This document shows, in pieces, positions 1-8,445 of a DNA stretch of 64,000 nucleotides. The stretch covers positions 558,001 to 622,000 of the forward strand of contig NZ_JACHBY010000001.1 of assembly GCF_014200495.1 (NCBI RefSeq). Reading direction: 5' to 3'. How positions within the stretch are numbered: position 1 is the stretch's first letter; each line of letters begins with the position of its first letter. The DNA is from Mucilaginibacter geliditolerans (GTDB taxonomy: Bacteria > Bacteroidota > Bacteroidia > Sphingobacteriales > Sphingobacteriaceae). The position numbers were made by a program, and so were the translations under genes. The notes beneath the pieces are model-generated. The model was not told the origin of the DNA, made no database searches, and was given only the letters and a program-made list of their open reading frames with translations.

Positions 1-221
1 AGTTCATCATCCTTTACCTGCCCTATTGCCGTAAAAGCCTGTAATGCCTTATCACAGCTATAAGTTTGCTTGGGCGAGTAAACTACCACCCAATCGCCCG
101 TATGCAGTTTTTTTAACGATGAAGATTTACCATGATTCGCCTGCATAAAGCCGCCTTTAACACCATTTGCAATATGATCTTTTGAGACCACTACTACCCA
201 GTAACGTGTTGACCTTTCCAT
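1..221 (-). CDS. EVE-domain protein (UPF0310 type), 3' part cut by window edge
   Basis: Reading leftwards from an ATG at 219-221 there is an open frame to base 1 that begins MERSTRYWVVVVSKDHI and contains GGFMQANHGK, LHTGDWVVVYSPKQTY and FTAIGQV. The N-terminal YWVVVVSKDHI, the central GDWVVVYSPK and the FTAIGQV block match the EVE/PUA-like fold, a small domain thought to bind modified nucleotides or RNA. About 73 of the usual ~145 residues are present; the rest lies beyond the window. The function of stand-alone EVE proteins is unsettled, so only the domain is called. Confidence 0.8.
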   Translation of the reverse strand, partial: MERSTRYWVVVVSKDHIANGVKGGFMQANHGKSSSLKKLHTGDWVVVYSPKQTYSCDKALQAFTAIGQVKDDE

Positions 222-296
222 ATCGGTTTTAATTTTATAAAACAAATATGCGGCCAGCTAATGACAGCTGTATGTCAGCAGGAAAAAGAAAAAATT

Positions 297-324
297 GATT
301 GCGCTCGTCAGTGACGAGCGCAAT
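297..324 (-). terminator. Rho-independent terminator of the WYL regulator gene
   Basis: A perfect 13-bp inverted repeat (298-310 with 312-324; the top strand reads GCGCTCGTCA then its complement) lies 16 bases after the stop of the regulator at 340. On the minus strand it runs straight into a T-rich tract (complement of the A-run at 282-294). Confidence 0.8.
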
Positions 325-339
325 TATGGGAACCTGATG

Positions 340-1305
340 TTATTTTACATCAACAGATAACCTTTGCAGCATAATTTCTGAAAGAGCTATAACCCTGTCT
401 CTCAATTTATCAGGCTTAATAATCTCGGCATGGTCGCCAAACATCATGTACCAGCGGGCAAAACCTTCAATTGATGAAGTAAGGAAAGTCATCTCAGTGA
501 TATTCCCCATCTTTTTTTCAGACACAAAACCGCTGTAATATTTTTGATAGTCAAGATTCCCATAAACAACCTTTTCAACCCGTATAATAATTGTTTCCAA
601 ATCCTTATCCTTAGCTGTCCGGGCTATATAGTCCTTTAATGTTGGGTGCTGACTGGTGAACTTTTTATCGCTTACACAAAGCTTATTTATACGGTCGATC
701 CTGAAATCGCGGTAATCATTTCTTAAACGACAATAAGCGATCAAGTGCCAATAGGTATCAGCAAAAATTATACCCACAGGTTCAATCTCGCGTGTTGTAT
801 GCTGCTGACTATGATGGGCAAAATAATCGATAACTATAATATGCTTTTGCGCTATACTGTTCAGAATAGTTTGTATATAATCATTATTTGTGCTTATTGG
901 CTTATTTGAACCTTTTAGAACTTCTATTTTGTTATCTATATCTTCAAGCAAATCCTTTTCAGTAGTTCGTAGTATCGCTTTTATTTTATACATAGCCGAT
1001 TTATGATTGGCTATGGTTGATGCATCTGTCAGCTTCTCAACAAATTTTTCAGCAGTTAAAAAAGCGGTAGCTTCTTCCTTGGTAAACATCACCGGTGGCA
1101 GGCGGTATCCATCCATAATGGAATAACCTACCCCGGCTTCGCCAATAATAGGGATACCTGCCTCTTCCAATGTTTTCACATCACGATAAACAGTGCGCAA
1201 ACTGATATTGAAACGTGCGGCAATATCGCCTGCCTTTACCACCCTGCGCGATTGCAGTTGTATTAAAATAGCTGAAATACGATCGATGCGGTTCATGTTC
1301 GGCAA
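340..1305 (-). CDS. HTH + WYL domain transcriptional regulator (YafY-like)
   Basis: A 321-residue protein with an N-terminal winged helix-turn-helix (residues ~4-60, RISAILIQLQSRRVVKAGDI then FNISLRTVYRDVKTLEEAG) and a C-terminal WYL domain (~140-230, with FADTYWHLIAYCRLRNDYR and FRIDRI). WYL domains bind ligands, often nucleic acids or nucleotides, and control a linked DNA-binding domain. The gene is divergent from the DUF2007 gene starting at 1348 with only ~42 bases between, so it may regulate that cluster or itself. A second in-frame Met three codons in (base 1296) is an equally good start. Its target genes cannot be read from the sequence. Confidence 0.88.
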   Translation of the reverse strand: MPNMNRIDRISAILIQLQSRRVVKAGDIAARFNISLRTVYRDVKTLEEAGIPIIGEAGVGYSIMDGYRLPPVMFTKEEATAFLTAEKFVEKLTDASTIANHKSAMYKIKAILRTTEKDLLEDIDNKIEVLKGSNKPISTNNDYIQTILNSIAQKHIIVIDYFAHHSQQHTTREIEPVGIIFADTYWHLIAYCRLRNDYRDFRIDRINKLCVSDKKFTSQHPTLKDYIARTAKDKDLETIIIRVEKVVYGNLDYQKYYSGFVSEKKMGNITEMTFLTSSIEGFARWYMMFGDHAEIIKPDKLRDRVIALSEIMLQRLSVDVK

Positions 1306-1347
1306 ATTAAATAAAAACTAACTATATTAGTTTATTATTTAATTTTT

Positions 1348-1761
1348 ATGGAGGATAGAATAGTAACGTTTGAGAGCTATAATGATCCTATGCTCGCCGA
1401 AATTATAAAGGGCAGACTAGAAGCTAATGGCATAGATTGCTATATAGCCGACAATAATACAATAGGCATGAACCCGCTTTATACACAGGCATTAGGCGGC
1501 GTAAAATTAAAAATATTTGAACACGATTTTAAAACATGCCAACTGATTTTAGCACAAAATGAAGATCTTGCATTAGATGAAGTAGTGGATAATGAAGAAA
1601 CGCCATGCCCTTATTGCCAGTCTACAAATGTGCGTTATGGTGCAGCCACTATCCAAAGAACTAATTGGTTTGGTGCAATCGTATCATTTTTAACGGTTAC
1701 ATATCCATTTTATGCCCGCAAGGCATGGCATTGTTTTAACTGTGGTAAAGATTTTAATTAA
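1348..1761 (+). CDS. DUF2007 protein with C-terminal zinc ribbon (copy 1)
   Basis: A 137-residue protein. Residues 4-70 form a DUF2007 domain (VTFESYNDPMLAEIIKGRLE, then GIDCYIADNN and VKLKIFEHD), a GlnB-like alpha/beta fold annotated as a putative signal-transducing domain. The C-terminus carries two Cys pairs, C87/C90 (CPYC) and C129/C132 (CFNC), that should form a zinc ribbon, separated by a hydrophobic stretch (~108-122). The same architecture recurs immediately downstream at 1799, so the pair arose by tandem duplication. No enzymatic function is known. Confidence 0.8.
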   Translation: MEDRIVTFESYNDPMLAEIIKGRLEANGIDCYIADNNTIGMNPLYTQALGGVKLKIFEHDFKTCQLILAQNEDLALDEVVDNEETPCPYCQSTNVRYGAATIQRTNWFGAIVSFLTVTYPFYARKAWHCFNCGKDFN

Positions 1762-1798
1762 AACAATTTTATCCCGCTAAGAGTATAATTACATTATT

Positions 1799-2227
1799 AT
1801 GGATGATAAAATTATAACATTTGAAACCTACCATGACCCAATGCTGGCACATATTATCCGCGCCAAATTAGAGGCGCACGATATTCCCTGCTTTATTGAG
1901 GATGATCATATGTCGGGTTTAAACCCTGTATACAATCACGCCATAAGTGATATTAAGCTCAAGATATTTGAGCGCGACCTTAATGAATGCCTGAGAATAA
2001 TAGATGACGATAATGAAATACTGCTGGAAGAAGATCTGGAGATAGATCCGGAAACAGAAATAGCTATTGTTTGCCCGTATTGCGCATCAACCCATGTTAC
2101 CCGCATTGAGCCCAATACCGCACGGCCAAGCTGGTTAAATACCTTATATTCGTTTTTTGCATCCATTTTACCTTTCTATTCATCTAAACAATGGCATTGT
2201 GTAAACTGTAAACAGAATTTTGAATAA
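1799..2227 (+). CDS. DUF2007 protein with C-terminal zinc ribbon (copy 2)
   Basis: A 142-residue paralogue of the protein at 1348, starting 37 bases after it. The domain order is the same: DUF2007 at residues 4-70 (ITFETYHDPMLAHIIRAKLE) and a zinc ribbon from C92/C95 (CPYC) and C134/C137 (CVNC), with a hydrophobic segment between (~112-127). The two copies agree closely in the core but differ in the acidic linker (~70-90), which is longer here. Its stop codon TAA at 2225-2227 lies immediately before the ATG of the next gene at 2229, so the three genes are probably co-transcribed. Confidence 0.8.
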   Translation: MDDKIITFETYHDPMLAHIIRAKLEAHDIPCFIEDDHMSGLNPVYNHAISDIKLKIFERDLNECLRIIDDDNEILLEEDLEIDPETEIAIVCPYCASTHVTRIEPNTARPSWLNTLYSFFASILPFYSSKQWHCVNCKQNFE

Positions 2228-2228
2228 A

Positions 2229-2672
2229 ATGAACCTATCCGCTGTAAAAATCATTATAAAGATCGGCCTGGTTACCGCCGGTATTATTATTTTGTTCGAG
2301 GCAACCAGCCTGTTATTTATTTACAAGTATTTTAAGTTCGATTATTATTTAAGTGCTGTTGCGCTATTCTTTTTACTTGCGGGATACACCGTATCAAAAT
2401 ATAATATTGCAGCTAAAAAACAGAGCACAGTTGAGCCAGATCCATTTTTAAACCTTACCAATAAAGAACAACATATTTTGCAATTAATAATTGAGGGAAA
2501 AAGCAATAAGGAAATTGCTGCCTTAAATTATGTTGAGGTAAGCACCATAAAAACACATATCAATAATATATATGCTAAACTTGGTTTAAACAACCGTAAA
2601 GAGGCCATAACCCAGTATAAAACCAGGTTTGCTACTGTTGATTACGCAAATATCCACCCTTTTTCCACCTGA
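2229..2672 (+). CDS. Membrane-anchored LuxR-type HTH protein
   Basis: The protein has two N-terminal hydrophobic helices (~8-28 and ~38-55, GLVTAGIIILFEATSLLFIY) and a C-terminal LuxR/GerE helix-turn-helix (LTNKEQHILQLIIEGKSNKE, then VSTIKTHINNIYAKLGLNNR). It has no receiver domain, so it resembles the small membrane-tethered LuxR proteins of Bacteroidota rather than a response regulator. A TTG start at 2220 would overlap the upstream stop; the ATG at 2229 is preferred. It probably forms one transcript with the two DUF2007 genes. The signal it senses is unknown. Confidence 0.75.
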   Translation: MNLSAVKIIIKIGLVTAGIIILFEATSLLFIYKYFKFDYYLSAVALFFLLAGYTVSKYNIAAKKQSTVEPDPFLNLTNKEQHILQLIIEGKSNKEIAALNYVEVSTIKTHINNIYAKLGLNNRKEAITQYKTRFATVDYANIHPFST

Positions 2673-2732
2673 AATATTTTGTTTCCGAACTTAATATCCC
2701 TCAGCTTTGCATCGTAAACTATTAACATTTTT

Positions 2733-3254
2733 ATGAGATCAACTTTAAAATACGGAATAATAACCGGGGCAGTAGTGGGAATTTTTGCCATTTCTTTTTT
2801 TTCAATAGTCAACTGTGTTAACAATAGCGAGGGCTGGGGTATACAGGCTGCAAATATCAGGGGTATTAGTGGTTTACTTACTATCCTGATACAGGCTACG
2901 GGCATTTATGTAGCCATGCAAGCTATCAAAAAGCAACAGAATAATTCTTTAACCTACGGACAAGCCCTAAAAACCGGGATATTGATAGCAGTACTTACTG
3001 CTGTAATTACAGCCCTTTTCAGCTTTATTTATTGTGAATTCATTAATCCCGGTTATGCGCAGTATATGGTTGCTGAAGCTCAAAAGGTAATGATAGCCAA
3101 AGGTGAAACGCAACAACAGATCATCACTGATTCAGCCGCAGTAAGAAAAGAATTTTCAACCGGAGCACAGATTGGAGAGTCTTTAGTTGGGCAATTCTTT
3201 GTAGGAACGGTAATATCACTTATTATGGGATTATTCATTAAAACTAAAAAATAA
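2733..3254 (+). CDS. DUF4199 family membrane protein
   Basis: A 173-residue protein with four predicted transmembrane helices: ~5-25 (YGIITGAVVGIFAISFF), ~42-62, ~80-105 (GILIAVLTAVITALFSFIYC) and ~148-168. The glycine-rich first helix, the FxxYG-type segment before helix 3 (NNSLTYGQALKTGI) and the charged loop before helix 4 match DUF4199, a family almost restricted to Bacteroidota with no known function. It lies 60 bases after the LuxR-type gene in the same direction and may share its transcript. Confidence 0.8.
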   Translation: MRSTLKYGIITGAVVGIFAISFFSIVNCVNNSEGWGIQAANIRGISGLLTILIQATGIYVAMQAIKKQQNNSLTYGQALKTGILIAVLTAVITALFSFIYCEFINPGYAQYMVAEAQKVMIAKGETQQQIITDSAAVRKEFSTGAQIGESLVGQFFVGTVISLIMGLFIKTKK

Positions 3255-3317
3255 TATTTCCATTACATTTTATGCTGATGTTTAGGCATCTCCACAGCTA
3301 ATATTTATATTAGCGAA

Positions 3318-4325
3318 ATGTATAATCGTCGCAAATTCATTAAAGTATCTGCTGCAACCGCATCAATTACAGCACTTTCACACTCGGCTTTCGCCAAAAC
3401 AATTAATAGTATTGAACCTGCGGGCTTTCCTATTGTGATCTCCACATGGAATTTTGGGGTTGATGCCAATAAGGAAGCATGGAAAACACTTGAAAAAGGT
3501 GGGCGCGCATTGGATGCTGTTGAAGCCGGTGTAAGGATTCCTGAAGCCGACATGAATAACCATACCGTTGGCAGAGCCGGTTATCCCGATCGCGACGGAC
3601 ATGTTACACTGGATGCCTGTATTATGGATGAATTTGGCAACTGTGGCTCTGTGGCAGCTATGGAAGATATAGCCCATCCTATTTCCGTAGCGCGTTTGGT
3701 AATGGAGAAAACACCACATATTATGTTGGTGGGCGATGGCGCTACACAGTTTGCTGTAGAACAAGGATTTAAACGAGAAAAACTACTAACCCCGGAATCA
3801 GAAAAAGCATGGAAAGAATGGCTTAAAACGGCCAAATATGCCCCAGTATTAAATATTGAAGATAAACAACATGCACCCGGTAACCAGTATAACCATGATA
3901 CCATTGGTATGCTGGCACTTGATGCTAAAGGAAATATCTCCGGTGCCTGTACAACCAGCGGTATGGCTTTTAAATTACATGGCCGTGTTGGCGACAGTCC
4001 GATAATAGGTGCCGGTTTATTTGTTGACAATGAAGTTGGCGGAGCTACTTCAACAGGCGTTGGCGAAGAAGTGATACGTAATGTAGGCAGTTTTTTAGTA
4101 GTTGAGTTGATGCGCCAGGGCTATCACCCAGAGGACGCATGCAGAGAAGCTGTTAACCGCATCATAAAAAAGAAACCCGACACCGCTAAACAGATACAGG
4201 TTGGTTTTCTGGCCATCAACAAAAAAGGTGAACATGGTGCCTATGCTATACAACCCGGTTTTGAATATGCAGTTTGTAACAGCAAAACGCAAGATTTGCT
4301 AATTAAAGGGAAGAGTTTTTATTAA
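3318..4325 (+). CDS. N4-(beta-N-acetylglucosaminyl)-L-asparaginase (glycosylasparaginase)
   Basis: A 335-residue Ntn-hydrolase of the glycosylasparaginase/isoaspartyl peptidase family, which cleaves the GlcNAc-Asn bond of N-glycopeptides. The N-terminus (MYNRRKFIKVSAATASITAL) is a Tat-type signal, so export to the periplasm is expected. The autocleavage site is HDTIGMLALD, where Thr195 (codon at 3900) becomes the N-terminal nucleophile; the substrate-binding block TTSGMAFKLHGRVGDSPIIG follows. The length agrees with bacterial AGA enzymes. It is separate from cutC, which follows after ~90 bases in the same direction. Confidence 0.9.
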   Translation: MYNRRKFIKVSAATASITALSHSAFAKTINSIEPAGFPIVISTWNFGVDANKEAWKTLEKGGRALDAVEAGVRIPEADMNNHTVGRAGYPDRDGHVTLDACIMDEFGNCGSVAAMEDIAHPISVARLVMEKTPHIMLVGDGATQFAVEQGFKREKLLTPESEKAWKEWLKTAKYAPVLNIEDKQHAPGNQYNHDTIGMLALDAKGNISGACTTSGMAFKLHGRVGDSPIIGAGLFVDNEVGGATSTGVGEEVIRNVGSFLVVELMRQGYHPEDACREAVNRIIKKKPDTAKQIQVGFLAINKKGEHGAYAIQPGFEYAVCNSKTQDLLIKGKSFY

Positions 4326-4416
4326 ATTAAGTGTCTACTTACACAAATAATTTAAGCTATATCTTATATTTACTGTTAAAATTACACTTAGCACTTAACG
4401 ACCCTAAAATTTAAAC

Positions 4417-5160
4417 ATGATTTCACTTGAAGTTTGCGCCAGCTCCGTTACTTCAGCTGTTGCTGCACAAAATGGTGGCGCTATAAGAGTAGAATTGTGT
4501 GAAAATTTAAAAGAAGGCGGTACTACCCCATCCTTTGGCCAGATATTAATGGCCCGTAAGCTGCTTCATATTAAATTATACGTACTCATCAGGCCACGGC
4601 CCGGTGATTTTTTGTATAATGATCTTGATTTTGAGATCATGATGGCTGATGTAAGGTATTGCATTGAGGCTGGTTGTGATGGCATTGTAATAGGCATATT
4701 GAATACTGATGGTACTATCGACAAAATACGTAACGGTGAGCTGGTACGCCTGGCAAAACAATGGGGACTTGGTGTAACCTTTCACCGGGCATTTGATATG
4801 TGTGCCGATATGTACCAGGCCCTTGAAGATATTATTGAACTGGGTTTTGAACGTATACTCACCTCGGGCGGTAAAACTACTGCAATGGAGGGTGCAAATA
4901 CTATTAATCACTTGGTTGAGAAAGCTGCAGGACGTATTATTATTATGCCGGGCAGTGGCATCAACGAAAATAATGCCGCCGACCTGGTACATTTCACCGC
5001 GGTAAATGAGATCCACTCATCCGCCCGTACCCGCCTGCAAAGTCAAATGGAGTATCGGAACGATCACATATTAATGGGCCAGGAAATTGGCGATGAGTAC
5101 AGCCTGGATGTAACTGATGCCGAGAAAGTAAAAGCTATTTTGAAAGCGGTGAATGGGTAA
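4417..5160 (+). CDS. cutC: Copper homeostasis protein CutC
   Basis: A 247-residue TIM-barrel protein. Recognisable blocks are MISLEVCASSVTSAVAAQNGG at the N-terminus (a family hallmark), LYVLIRPRPGDFLYNDLDFE, GCDGIVIGILNTDG, VTFHRAFDMC, ILTSGGKTTAMEG and IIIMPGSGINENNA. CutC was first linked to copper tolerance in E. coli, but its biochemical role is still debated. The length is normal for the family. It converges on the large protein gene at 5294-8149; the 133-base gap between them carries palindromic repeat material. Confidence 0.92.
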   Translation: MISLEVCASSVTSAVAAQNGGAIRVELCENLKEGGTTPSFGQILMARKLLHIKLYVLIRPRPGDFLYNDLDFEIMMADVRYCIEAGCDGIVIGILNTDGTIDKIRNGELVRLAKQWGLGVTFHRAFDMCADMYQALEDIIELGFERILTSGGKTTAMEGANTINHLVEKAAGRIIIMPGSGINENNAADLVHFTAVNEIHSSARTRLQSQMEYRNDHILMGQEIGDEYSLDVTDAEKVKAILKAVNG

Positions 5161-5164
5161 TAGC

Positions 5165-5290
5165 TGTCACCCTGAGCGATAGTCGAAGGGTAAGCGCAGA
5201 GGCCTTTGCCCGCATACTTCTACTAGCGTTCAGTATGATATCCTGTTTTATTCAGACCCGTTGTTGGTGTCCTCACCAACAATTTCTACT
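5165..5290. repeat. Intergenic palindromic repeat fragments between convergent genes
   Basis: Base 5166 onward reads GTCACCCTGAGCGATAGTCG and ends in AAGGGT, one arm of a common dispersed palindrome whose other arm is eroded (CGTTCAGTATGATA near 5227). A separate perfect 9-bp hairpin lies at 5261-5269/5274-5282 (TTGTTGGTG, loop TCCT). The hairpin may act as a bidirectional terminator for cutC and the convergent gene, although the T-tract is short. Confidence 0.55.
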
Positions 5291-5293
5291 TAT

Positions 5294-8149
5294 CTAAAAG
5301 AAGCTCACCGGCAACACAATCTCAATCCTGTTTCTTCCAGTTCCGCCAAAAATATCAGGATCAAGCAGCCTGCTGTACCTTATACCAAATGAGATCGACT
5401 CCTGGTTAAACCATTGGGTATCAAAAAACAATTCCATACCTGTTGACCGGAAAGTACCTTTAAACTTACTGCCATCGGTATAAAAATCAGTGGCATGAGT
5501 ATAATCATAAAACAGATTTCCGCGCAAACGTAAAAAATATATGGTATTGGCAACACCCCAATCAGGATAAGCAATCGGGAAATCATAACTGGCGCCTGCC
5601 TTATTCATATCATACAGATTTTCGGCTGTATAACCCCTTGAAAATGGAAAATCATTTGAGAAATCGATCACATTGTTATCATTCCCTTTTTGCTGATGTG
5701 CCACATTGATAATCAGGTTATGATTAACAAACAATCCTGGAAAATAAAAAGTACCATTAGCCAAAAACTGCGTTGCACTTATACCACTGATGGCATTTTT
5801 ATAATTTAAGGTAATGCTTTGCCCAAACCTCGGATAAATATGTTGCTTAGCCTGCTGAATGCTATTGTTAAAGACAATATAATTATTCAGATAAGTGTAT
5901 GAGATATCATTAAAATCCTGCTGGAATGGCTGCTGGAAGTTAGTGCTACTGTAATACAGATCACTACCGATAGCTAATGAAGTAGATAACTTGCCGCTGC
6001 TCAGGTTTAATGGCAATTCCAGGCCGCCATGAATAGTGGTTTCATTCCAGTATACATTTTCTCCACGATAATAAGCACGCCTGTCAATGGTATAATCCGC
6101 CCCGCCGTCTATGTAAGGGAACAGCGCGCCGTATATGCCATCAAAACCAAACTCCTTGTAACCCTCATTACGGTTATAAGTAAATGACAAAGCGGATTGA
6201 AAGGTATTCAACACATTTTCCCCGGAAAGTGAAAAGGTATAATTAGGATCGCTGATATCAGGGATGAGACTATGAAAATTAAATAAGTGGTACGACTTAT
6301 GGTATTTGGTAACTTTTAATGAACTATCAACCACATTGGCTAGCAGATCAGTTGATGAATCTCTTTTTAAGGCCGAGATAGCAAAATCAGGCATGCCACC
6401 GGGCAAACTTGCATCGGGAAGGCTATTCCACTGAACAGCACTCTTATCAGCCTCATGCATTTTATAACCAAAAGCTGTAAAACTCACCCAAGCCATTTTA
6501 TTAGGTGATATACTAGGTTGGTAATTGCCAATGGAGCTTTTTAACGAATCATTGGTCAACTCATAAAGTTTATGGTCGTTTACTGACAAGGCGAACAATT
6601 TATCATTTATACCCGACACCGCGCTAAAGTAAACGGTGTCCTTATGCACCAAAGGGAAAGCTATCGGCTGATAAGTAAAGGGCAGCAAATACTTAACATC
6701 GCCTGTTTTTATACTGATAAGCGCCAGTGACATTTTGCCTTTATTGTTCCGCACAGCGGAGATTAATCTATCATTATCATAAAACTTTGGATAAGTAAAA
6801 AACAGGCCATCTTTATTGGGGATGGCAGCAATCAATTTACCATCACTCACATCCAGCAAATGCAAATCACTTTTACCTGATGGCCCAACTTTAACGGCTA
6901 TAACATTTTTACCGTCCGCGCTAAAGGCTGGCGAAAAGTATTTGGATTTTACCGTTATCCTGTGCTCTTTTCCTGTATTAACATCCACCACCATTACGTC
7001 ACTGTAATCGCGGTAATTCCATCGCAGGTCCTGTCGGTAGGAGGCATAGGTTATTTTGCCGTCATGGTAATCGAAATAGCTATCCAATGAAAAATCTCTT
7101 ACACTTATTTTTCGCTCCTTATTACCCGTTTTTACTACGAAAACTGGGATATGATTATAGGTACTTTTCATGTAGATGATAGTACTATCATTTACATACA
7201 CAGGATATTCCTGATCAGCGATAAAGTGCCGGTTCTTTTTATACTTATTACCTGCAAACTGCTGCGGTGTTTGGGTTATAAACTGTTGTTTGTAATAATT
7301 CAATCCATCGTTCCTGAATTGTACAAAATCCACTCCAGCATACTTTTTAATTGCCCGCTCAAAAGGATAAAGGCCACCTTTGTAGGCTGCAGCATCATGG
7401 GTAACATTTTTCCAGAAGTAATCCCCATATTTTTCACGGCCGTAACTTACCAGCATATAGCCCAGCGGGTACCAATCGGGTGTATAATCCAGGTACGAAC
7501 CGTTGCGCAATTTCATATAGCTGTAATCCCTGCCATCGGCCCATAAAGCACGGTAACCATCAAAAAAATAAGGTATCCTGCCCCTGCCCTGGTCACTTAC
7601 ATGGGTTTCATTAAAAACAGCATCGCCCTCAAAAAACCAGTTGGGGATAGAGAGCTCATTACCTACGGCCTGCCCTCCCTCGCCAAAAATAACGTGCAAT
7701 ACTTTTGATACACCTACATTAAAGTTATTGTATTGCTGCACATGCCTGAATTCATGTATAGCCAATTGCTCGGGCCAGGGCAAACTGCCAATAGCAAAGC
7801 TGTTTTGATCGGGTGTTAAATAAAATTCACTCCTGAAAGGTGCCAGCTGCACGTATGCATTGGCTATGGTAGTTTGGTTTTGCAGTAAAATGCTTACCTG
7901 CTTTTGTTTAAAACCGATGGTTGGCTGTATGGCCTTGTTCATCTGCTCAACAATATTAGCTACCCGTAAGCCTGCTGAGTCTAACCCGAAGGGGAATATA
8001 ACTTTTGCGGCAGGTGTATTTACCTGATCCCATTTGATGGATGGCGGATTACCACCAAACTCCTGTGCTTTGGTAATAGTAGCTGTAGCCCCGAGGAGCA
8101 ACAGCAAAAATGAACAGCGTAAAAAAGGGGGTATTACGTATTGCTTCAT
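5294..8149 (-). CDS. Secreted gluzincin-like / TolB-type propeller / outer-membrane barrel protein
   Basis: A 951-residue protein with a Sec signal peptide (FLRCSFLLLLLGATATITKA). Residues ~30-290 hold an HEXXH motif (H132-E133-F-R-H136) followed by an acidic residue in NWFFEGDA (E174), the layout of gluzincin metallopeptidases. Residues ~300-560 contain repeated propeller-like blades (YFSPAFSADGKNVIAVKVG, TYPKFYDNDRLISAVRNNKG) of TolB/WD40 type. The rest (~610-951) is rich in alternating aromatic strands and ends in Phe (IEIVLPVSFF), as outer-membrane beta-barrels do. Bacteroidota homologues are usually just called hypothetical or TolB-like. Protease activity is inferred from the motif only. 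Confidence 0.65.
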   Translation of the reverse strand: MKQYVIPPFLRCSFLLLLLGATATITKAQEFGGNPPSIKWDQVNTPAAKVIFPFGLDSAGLRVANIVEQMNKAIQPTIGFKQKQVSILLQNQTTIANAYVQLAPFRSEFYLTPDQNSFAIGSLPWPEQLAIHEFRHVQQYNNFNVGVSKVLHVIFGEGGQAVGNELSIPNWFFEGDAVFNETHVSDQGRGRIPYFFDGYRALWADGRDYSYMKLRNGSYLDYTPDWYPLGYMLVSYGREKYGDYFWKNVTHDAAAYKGGLYPFERAIKKYAGVDFVQFRNDGLNYYKQQFITQTPQQFAGNKYKKNRHFIADQEYPVYVNDSTIIYMKSTYNHIPVFVVKTGNKERKISVRDFSLDSYFDYHDGKITYASYRQDLRWNYRDYSDVMVVDVNTGKEHRITVKSKYFSPAFSADGKNVIAVKVGPSGKSDLHLLDVSDGKLIAAIPNKDGLFFTYPKFYDNDRLISAVRNNKGKMSLALISIKTGDVKYLLPFTYQPIAFPLVHKDTVYFSAVSGINDKLFALSVNDHKLYELTNDSLKSSIGNYQPSISPNKMAWVSFTAFGYKMHEADKSAVQWNSLPDASLPGGMPDFAISALKRDSSTDLLANVVDSSLKVTKYHKSYHLFNFHSLIPDISDPNYTFSLSGENVLNTFQSALSFTYNRNEGYKEFGFDGIYGALFPYIDGGADYTIDRRAYYRGENVYWNETTIHGGLELPLNLSSGKLSTSLAIGSDLYYSSTNFQQPFQQDFNDISYTYLNNYIVFNNSIQQAKQHIYPRFGQSITLNYKNAISGISATQFLANGTFYFPGLFVNHNLIINVAHQQKGNDNNVIDFSNDFPFSRGYTAENLYDMNKAGASYDFPIAYPDWGVANTIYFLRLRGNLFYDYTHATDFYTDGSKFKGTFRSTGMELFFDTQWFNQESISFGIRYSRLLDPDIFGGTGRNRIEIVLPVSFF

Positions 8150-8244
8150 AGAGATGTGAAAGTAATCAGAATTTAGAGAATTAAAAGATTAAGGATATAA
8201 TTGTTTTGTTACATACGGGAAAAGTTCCCCTGTCATTCCGCCAC

Positions 8245-8341
8245 TGTCATTTCGAACGAGGTACGAGGAGAAATCTTCTTCGACTTACCTATTCGCTATT
8301 CATGCTGAAGAAGATTTCTCTCTATCGTTCGAAATGACAGG
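8245..8341. repeat. Long imperfect palindrome (dispersed intergenic repeat)
   Basis: Left arm 8245-8282 starts CTGTCATTTCGAACGA; right arm 8308-8341 ends CGTTCGAAATGACAG. The arms are nearly complementary and share the central GAAATCTTCTTC / GAAGAAGATTTC words. A partial extra copy of the terminal word CTGTCATTCCG precedes it at 8231. The downstream bases 8352-8390 hold AATCCGAAAT-type words also seen between cysD and cysN. No ORF is present in this 296-base gap. Confidence 0.75.
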
Positions 8342-8417
8342 AAGGGTAATAAACCAAATCCGAAATCGAAATTCCGAAATCCGAAACTAACATGACACAT
8401 CATCAGCTAAAACTAGC

Positions 8418-8425
8418 TACATTTG
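8418..8425 (+). promoter_or_regulatory. Candidate -7 element of hscA
   Basis: TACATTTG fits the Bacteroidota -7 consensus TAnnTTTG and lies 20 bases before the hscA ATG. No clear TTG -33 element is found at the usual spacing, so this is only a candidate. Confidence 0.4.
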
Positions 8426-8445
8426 CCGCTTGTTAATATAGTACT

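Noticed and set aside
3378..3764. Minus-strand frame of 128 codons within the glycosylasparaginase gene
   Set aside because: It lies antisense to a gene with a clear family and active site and shows no domain of its own.
8231..8390. Possible CRISPR-like repeats
   Set aside because: The repeated words are arms of palindromes, not regularly spaced direct repeats with spacers, and no cas gene is present.
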